NCBI RefSeq assembly: GCF_006539725.1
Contig: NZ_BJNO01000005.1
Location: forward strand, 1-64,000
Direction: 5' to 3'
DNA from: Klebsiella terrigena
Lineage (GTDB): Bacteria; Pseudomonadota; Gammaproteobacteria; Enterobacterales; Enterobacteriaceae
Length of the DNA stretch: 64,000 bases
The position numbers and the translations under genes are program-made. The notes below the pieces were generated by a model. It searched no databases. It worked only from the letters and a program-made list of their open reading frames with translations, and was not told where the DNA came from. Positions 61,841 through 64,000 of this stretch are shown piece after piece (position 1 is the first letter of the stretch; the number at the start of each line of letters is the position of its first letter).

Positions 61841-63586
61841 TTATCCTCTTACCCAGGCTTTGATGGTAGCCAGCTGCTGTCCGCTGCCCTGACCTGACGG
61901 CGAAATGCGGTACTCCCCGACGGCGGCCGGAATGATAAAGGTCTCGGCGTAGCGCACGCTGAAGGGGGCAAAGGCGCCGCTCGGGCTGTCGACCACGGCT
62001 TCCGCGCCTTCCACCAGGTTGAGAACGTTAACCCCGCCGTGGGTATGGTGCGTGACCGGCGCGCTAAACCAGTGGCGGCGGGTTTCAATAAACTCGCGCT
62101 CGTGCATGCCCGTGCGCTCCTCCCGCCAGCCTTCGCCTTCGGCAACGGGCTCAATGCGGTTAACCAGGTTGTCGTTGACCCATTGGGTATCGCGCTGCCA
62201 GTCGATGACCTGTTCGCCGTGCTGCAGATGCACCGGACGAGGCAGTCCGTCTAAACCTAAACGCCCCCAGTCCCAGAGCTTGAAGGTGAAGATATACGGG
62301 GTCGCGCTGATTTCGAGCACCATCGTGCCGCTTCCTGAGCAGTGCACCGTACCGGCAGGGATAAGAAAGTGATCGTGCTTACGCGCCGGGATTTGGTTAA
62401 CGAAGCGCCGATCGTCAAAGGCCTTCTCGCCGCGGCCGGCGGCCTGCAGATCGGCGAGCATCTCCTGCGGTTCGATCCCCGTTTTTGTCCCCAGATAGAC
62501 GACGGCTTCCGGCTCCGCCTCGAGGATGTAGTAGCTCTCATCCTGGGTGTAGTGCATGCCAAACTGCTGCTGGATATATTCGGTTACCGGATGAACCTGG
62601 AAACTCAGGTTTTGCCCGCCGATGGTGTCGAGAAAATCAAAACGGATCGGGAACTCGGCGCCGAAGCGGGCGTGGACTTTTTCACCCAGCAGCGCGCGAG
62701 GGTGCAGCAGCACCAGGTCCTGAGAGGGGATCTCGATCCGTACGTCACCAAAACGCAGTAACAGGCTGTTCTCCTCGGGCACGCAATCAAAACACCACGC
62801 GTAGTTGGCGGCCGTAGGATCGAGATCGAATCGTTGCTTCATCCACTGGCCACCCCAGATGCCGGGATCGAAGAAGGGGACGACGCGGAACGGTTGAGCG
62901 GTGGTCTGCTGCAGCCCGGCACGCAGCGCTTCGCCGCTGACCAGGGCCGGGGCCTCTTTTACCGTGGTATCGAGTAAAAAATCGGCGCGTTTGAGCAGCG
63001 GCACCTTATGGCGATCGAAGACGCGCCATTCAATGAAAAAGGCGCGCTTGTAGCGGCGGAGAATATCTTCATCCTGGTTATCCGCCCCCCAGTTCCCCAG
63101 CCCGCTATGGCGCATGCGCTGCTGGATCTCCCAGCGCGGCATGTCGGCGTACACCAGCAGGTCGCCGGGATGAACCAGCGCCGCGCCGGGCCCGTAGATG
63201 ACCACCACGCCCTCGGCTTCGGCGATAACCTGTTGGCGCAGCTGCTCCAGCTTATTGGGGTCAAAAAATTCCTCAAGGTGGTGGCAGGAGAGCACGCCAA
63301 ACACGCGGTCGTCGGTAAGATTGCGCGCCAGCAGAGTGTGGATGGCCTGCTCGTCGCGGCGAGCGGACTCAACGTTAAGGGTCAGCGCGGCGCCGAGCGC
63401 CGGCAGCAGATGCTGTTCCAGCTCTTCCAGCCGCACGCCCGGATAGCAGTCGATAACCAGCACGGTTTTCGCGGCCGTCGAGGCTCTGGCGCTAAGCGCG
63501 GTACGGATGGACTCCCAGCCCTGGCAGGCGTGGTCGTCATAGCCCCGAACCGCAACCTCAGGGTATTTGTTATAGGTGGTGTGCAT
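61841..63586 (-). CDS. phosphomannose isomerase-like fusion protein
   Basis: 581 residues, about 200 longer than type I phosphomannose isomerase. The C-terminal part (from about 233) has the cupin metal ligands of PMI: Gln330 and His332 in NLSFQVHP, Glu350 in QDESYYILE, and His415 in IPAGTVHCSG. The N-terminal part (about 1-220) resembles a P-loop nucleoside kinase (VLVIDCYPGVRLEEL, DRVFGVLSCHHLEEFFDP, VVVIYGPGAALV) but lacks the GK[ST] of Walker A, so it is probably inactive. Start taken at the ATG of 63586, which has GGAG at seven bases; the ATG at 63592 is too close to it. First gene of the PTS operon. Confidence 0.8.
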   Translation of the reverse strand: MHTTYNKYPEVAVRGYDDHACQGWESIRTALSARASTAAKTVLVIDCYPGVRLEELEQHLLPALGAALTLNVESARRDEQAIHTLLARNLTDDRVFGVLSCHHLEEFFDPNKLEQLRQQVIAEAEGVVVIYGPGAALVHPGDLLVYADMPRWEIQQRMRHSGLGNWGADNQDEDILRRYKRAFFIEWRVFDRHKVPLLKRADFLLDTTVKEAPALVSGEALRAGLQQTTAQPFRVVPFFDPGIWGGQWMKQRFDLDPTAANYAWCFDCVPEENSLLLRFGDVRIEIPSQDLVLLHPRALLGEKVHARFGAEFPIRFDFLDTIGGQNLSFQVHPVTEYIQQQFGMHYTQDESYYILEAEPEAVVYLGTKTGIEPQEMLADLQAAGRGEKAFDDRRFVNQIPARKHDHFLIPAGTVHCSGSGTMVLEISATPYIFTFKLWDWGRLGLDGLPRPVHLQHGEQVIDWQRDTQWVNDNLVNRIEPVAEGEGWREERTGMHEREFIETRRHWFSAPVTHHTHGGVNVLNLVEGAEAVVDSPSGAFAPFSVRYAETFIIPAAVGEYRISPSGQGSGQQLATIKAWVRG

Positions 63587-63613
63587 TTTCATTCTCCATA
63601 TTGGCTAAATGAA

Positions 63614-63629
63614 GATTAATCGATTAACC
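63614..63629. promoter_or_regulatory. LacI-type operator 1 (PTS side)
   Basis: GATTAATCGATTAACC, the exact reverse complement of the operator before the cupin isomerase operon; relative to transcription both read GGTTAATCGATTAATC. It lies about 30 bases upstream of the isomerase-fusion start. Confidence 0.75.
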
Positions 63630-63644
63630 TTATTTTGACAGTGT

Positions 63645-63661
63645 GGTTAACGCGATTAACC
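63645..63661. promoter_or_regulatory. LacI-type operator 2
   Basis: GGTTAACGCGATTAACC has both GGTTAA and TTAACC half-sites, with a spacer one base longer than in the other copies. A TTGACA (63635-63640) sits between operators 1 and 2, but no matching -10 at normal distance was seen. Confidence 0.6.
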
Positions 63662-63700
63662 CGCCATAATCGACAAGTCAGGGGGTGAAATGGCCTTTAA

Positions 63701-63716
63701 TGTGAAGGCAGTCACA
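63701..63716. promoter_or_regulatory. CRP site in PTS/regulator intergenic region
   Basis: TGTGAAGGCAGTCACA, an exact TGTGA-N6-TCACA consensus. It points to catabolite control of the PTS operon, the regulator, or both. Confidence 0.8.
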
Positions 63717-63735
63717 GGGAAAAAACCAAAATTTA

Positions 63736-63751
63736 GGTTATTCGATTAACC
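63736..63751. promoter_or_regulatory. LacI-type operator 3 (autoregulatory)
   Basis: GGTTATTCGATTAACC differs by one base from the perfect palindrome. It ends 21 bases before the regulator start codon, so the regulator probably represses itself. Confidence 0.7.
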
Positions 63752-63772
63752 TCGGGCGAATAAACGGGAGGG

Positions 63773-64000
63773 ATGATGACAACAGTGACGCTGGCGCAGG
63801 TGGCAGAGAGGGCAGGGGTATCAACGGCGACCGTCTCGATGGTGCTGCGTAACCGGGGACGGATTTCACAGGCCACGCGCGAAAGGGTACTGAAGGCGCT
63901 GGATGACGCGGGCTATGTCTACAATCAGACCGCCGCCAATCTGCGCAACCGCAGCAGCAATCAGGTCGGGCTGCTGCTGCACGATATTACCAACCCCTTT
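63773..64000 (+). CDS. LacI/MalI-family transcriptional regulator (partial, 3' cut)
   Basis: The first 76 codons are visible. The LacI-type helix-turn-helix reads TLAQVAERAGVSTATVSMVL, followed by RNRGRISQATRERVLKALDDAGY and the hinge region, then the start of the effector domain (VGLLLHDITNPF). The RGRIS-AT-ERV pattern is closest to MalI. ATG codons occur at 63773 and 63776; GGGAGGG lies directly upstream. Divergent from the PTS operon and the obvious candidate to bind the shared operators. Confidence 0.9.
   Translation, partial: MMTTVTLAQVAERAGVSTATVSMVLRNRGRISQATRERVLKALDDAGYVYNQTAANLRNRSSNQVGLLLHDITNPF

Overview
The window is an ordinary stretch of an enterobacterial chromosome with a GC content in the high fifties. 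Gene content and protein similarity match Escherichia coli almost gene for gene, but the GC content, the gaps relative to E. coli and the added genes point to the Klebsiella/Raoultella/Enterobacter side of the family; the genus is an inference. In E. coli terms it covers the end of the linear map (about minute 99) and its beginning: the E. coli numbering origin falls just upstream of thrL. No rRNA, tRNA, insertion sequence, prophage or CRISPR array was seen.

Layout. 1-8 kb: rsmC, holD-rimI-yjjG, prfC, osmY, ytjA, yjjU-yjjV. 7.7-12.4 kb: the deoCABD nucleoside catabolic operon behind a compact control region with three DeoR-type operators and two CRP sites; the E. coli genes yjjW-yjjI are absent. 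12.5-24.6 kb: lplA-ytjB, serB-radA-nadR, ettA, slt, trpR, yjjX, gpmB, rob. 24.8-29.8 kb: creABCD with a perfect CreB tag before creD, then arcA with the small antisense gene yjjY. 30-36 kb: yjtD and the attenuated thrLABC operon. 36-42.6 kb: yaaX, yaaA, yaaJ, talB, mog, an MHS-family MFS transporter not found here in E. coli K-12, and satP. 43-48.7 kb: the sigma-32 dependent dnaK-dnaJ operon, nhaA-nhaR. 48.7-56.1 kb: rpsT, then ribF-ileS-lspA-fkpB-ispH and rihC.

56.1-64 kb is the accessory part. A LysR-type regulator and a free-standing AlaX-type alanyl-tRNA editing protein are divergent. They are followed by a sugar locus of two convergent operons: two tandem cupin-type (archaeal-type) phosphoglucose isomerase genes on the + strand, and on the - strand a long phosphomannose isomerase-like fusion protein followed by the IIA, IIB, IIC and IID proteins of a mannose-family PTS. 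A LacI/MalI-type regulator, cut by the window end, is divergent from the PTS operon. The same 16-bp operator (GGTTAATCGATTAATC) lies upstream of both operons, each time in the same orientation relative to transcription. Two related sites and a perfect CRP consensus lie in the PTS/regulator intergenic region. This ties all seven structural genes into one catabolite-controlled regulon whose sugar substrate cannot be told from sequence.

Other items worth a second look are an unexpected Pro-to-Gly change in the editing-site motif of IleS, a strong terminator placed directly before the rihC ribosome binding site, an FNR-box/extended -10 arrangement over yjjY that probably drives arcA, and a 29-codon open frame between deoP1 and deoP2.
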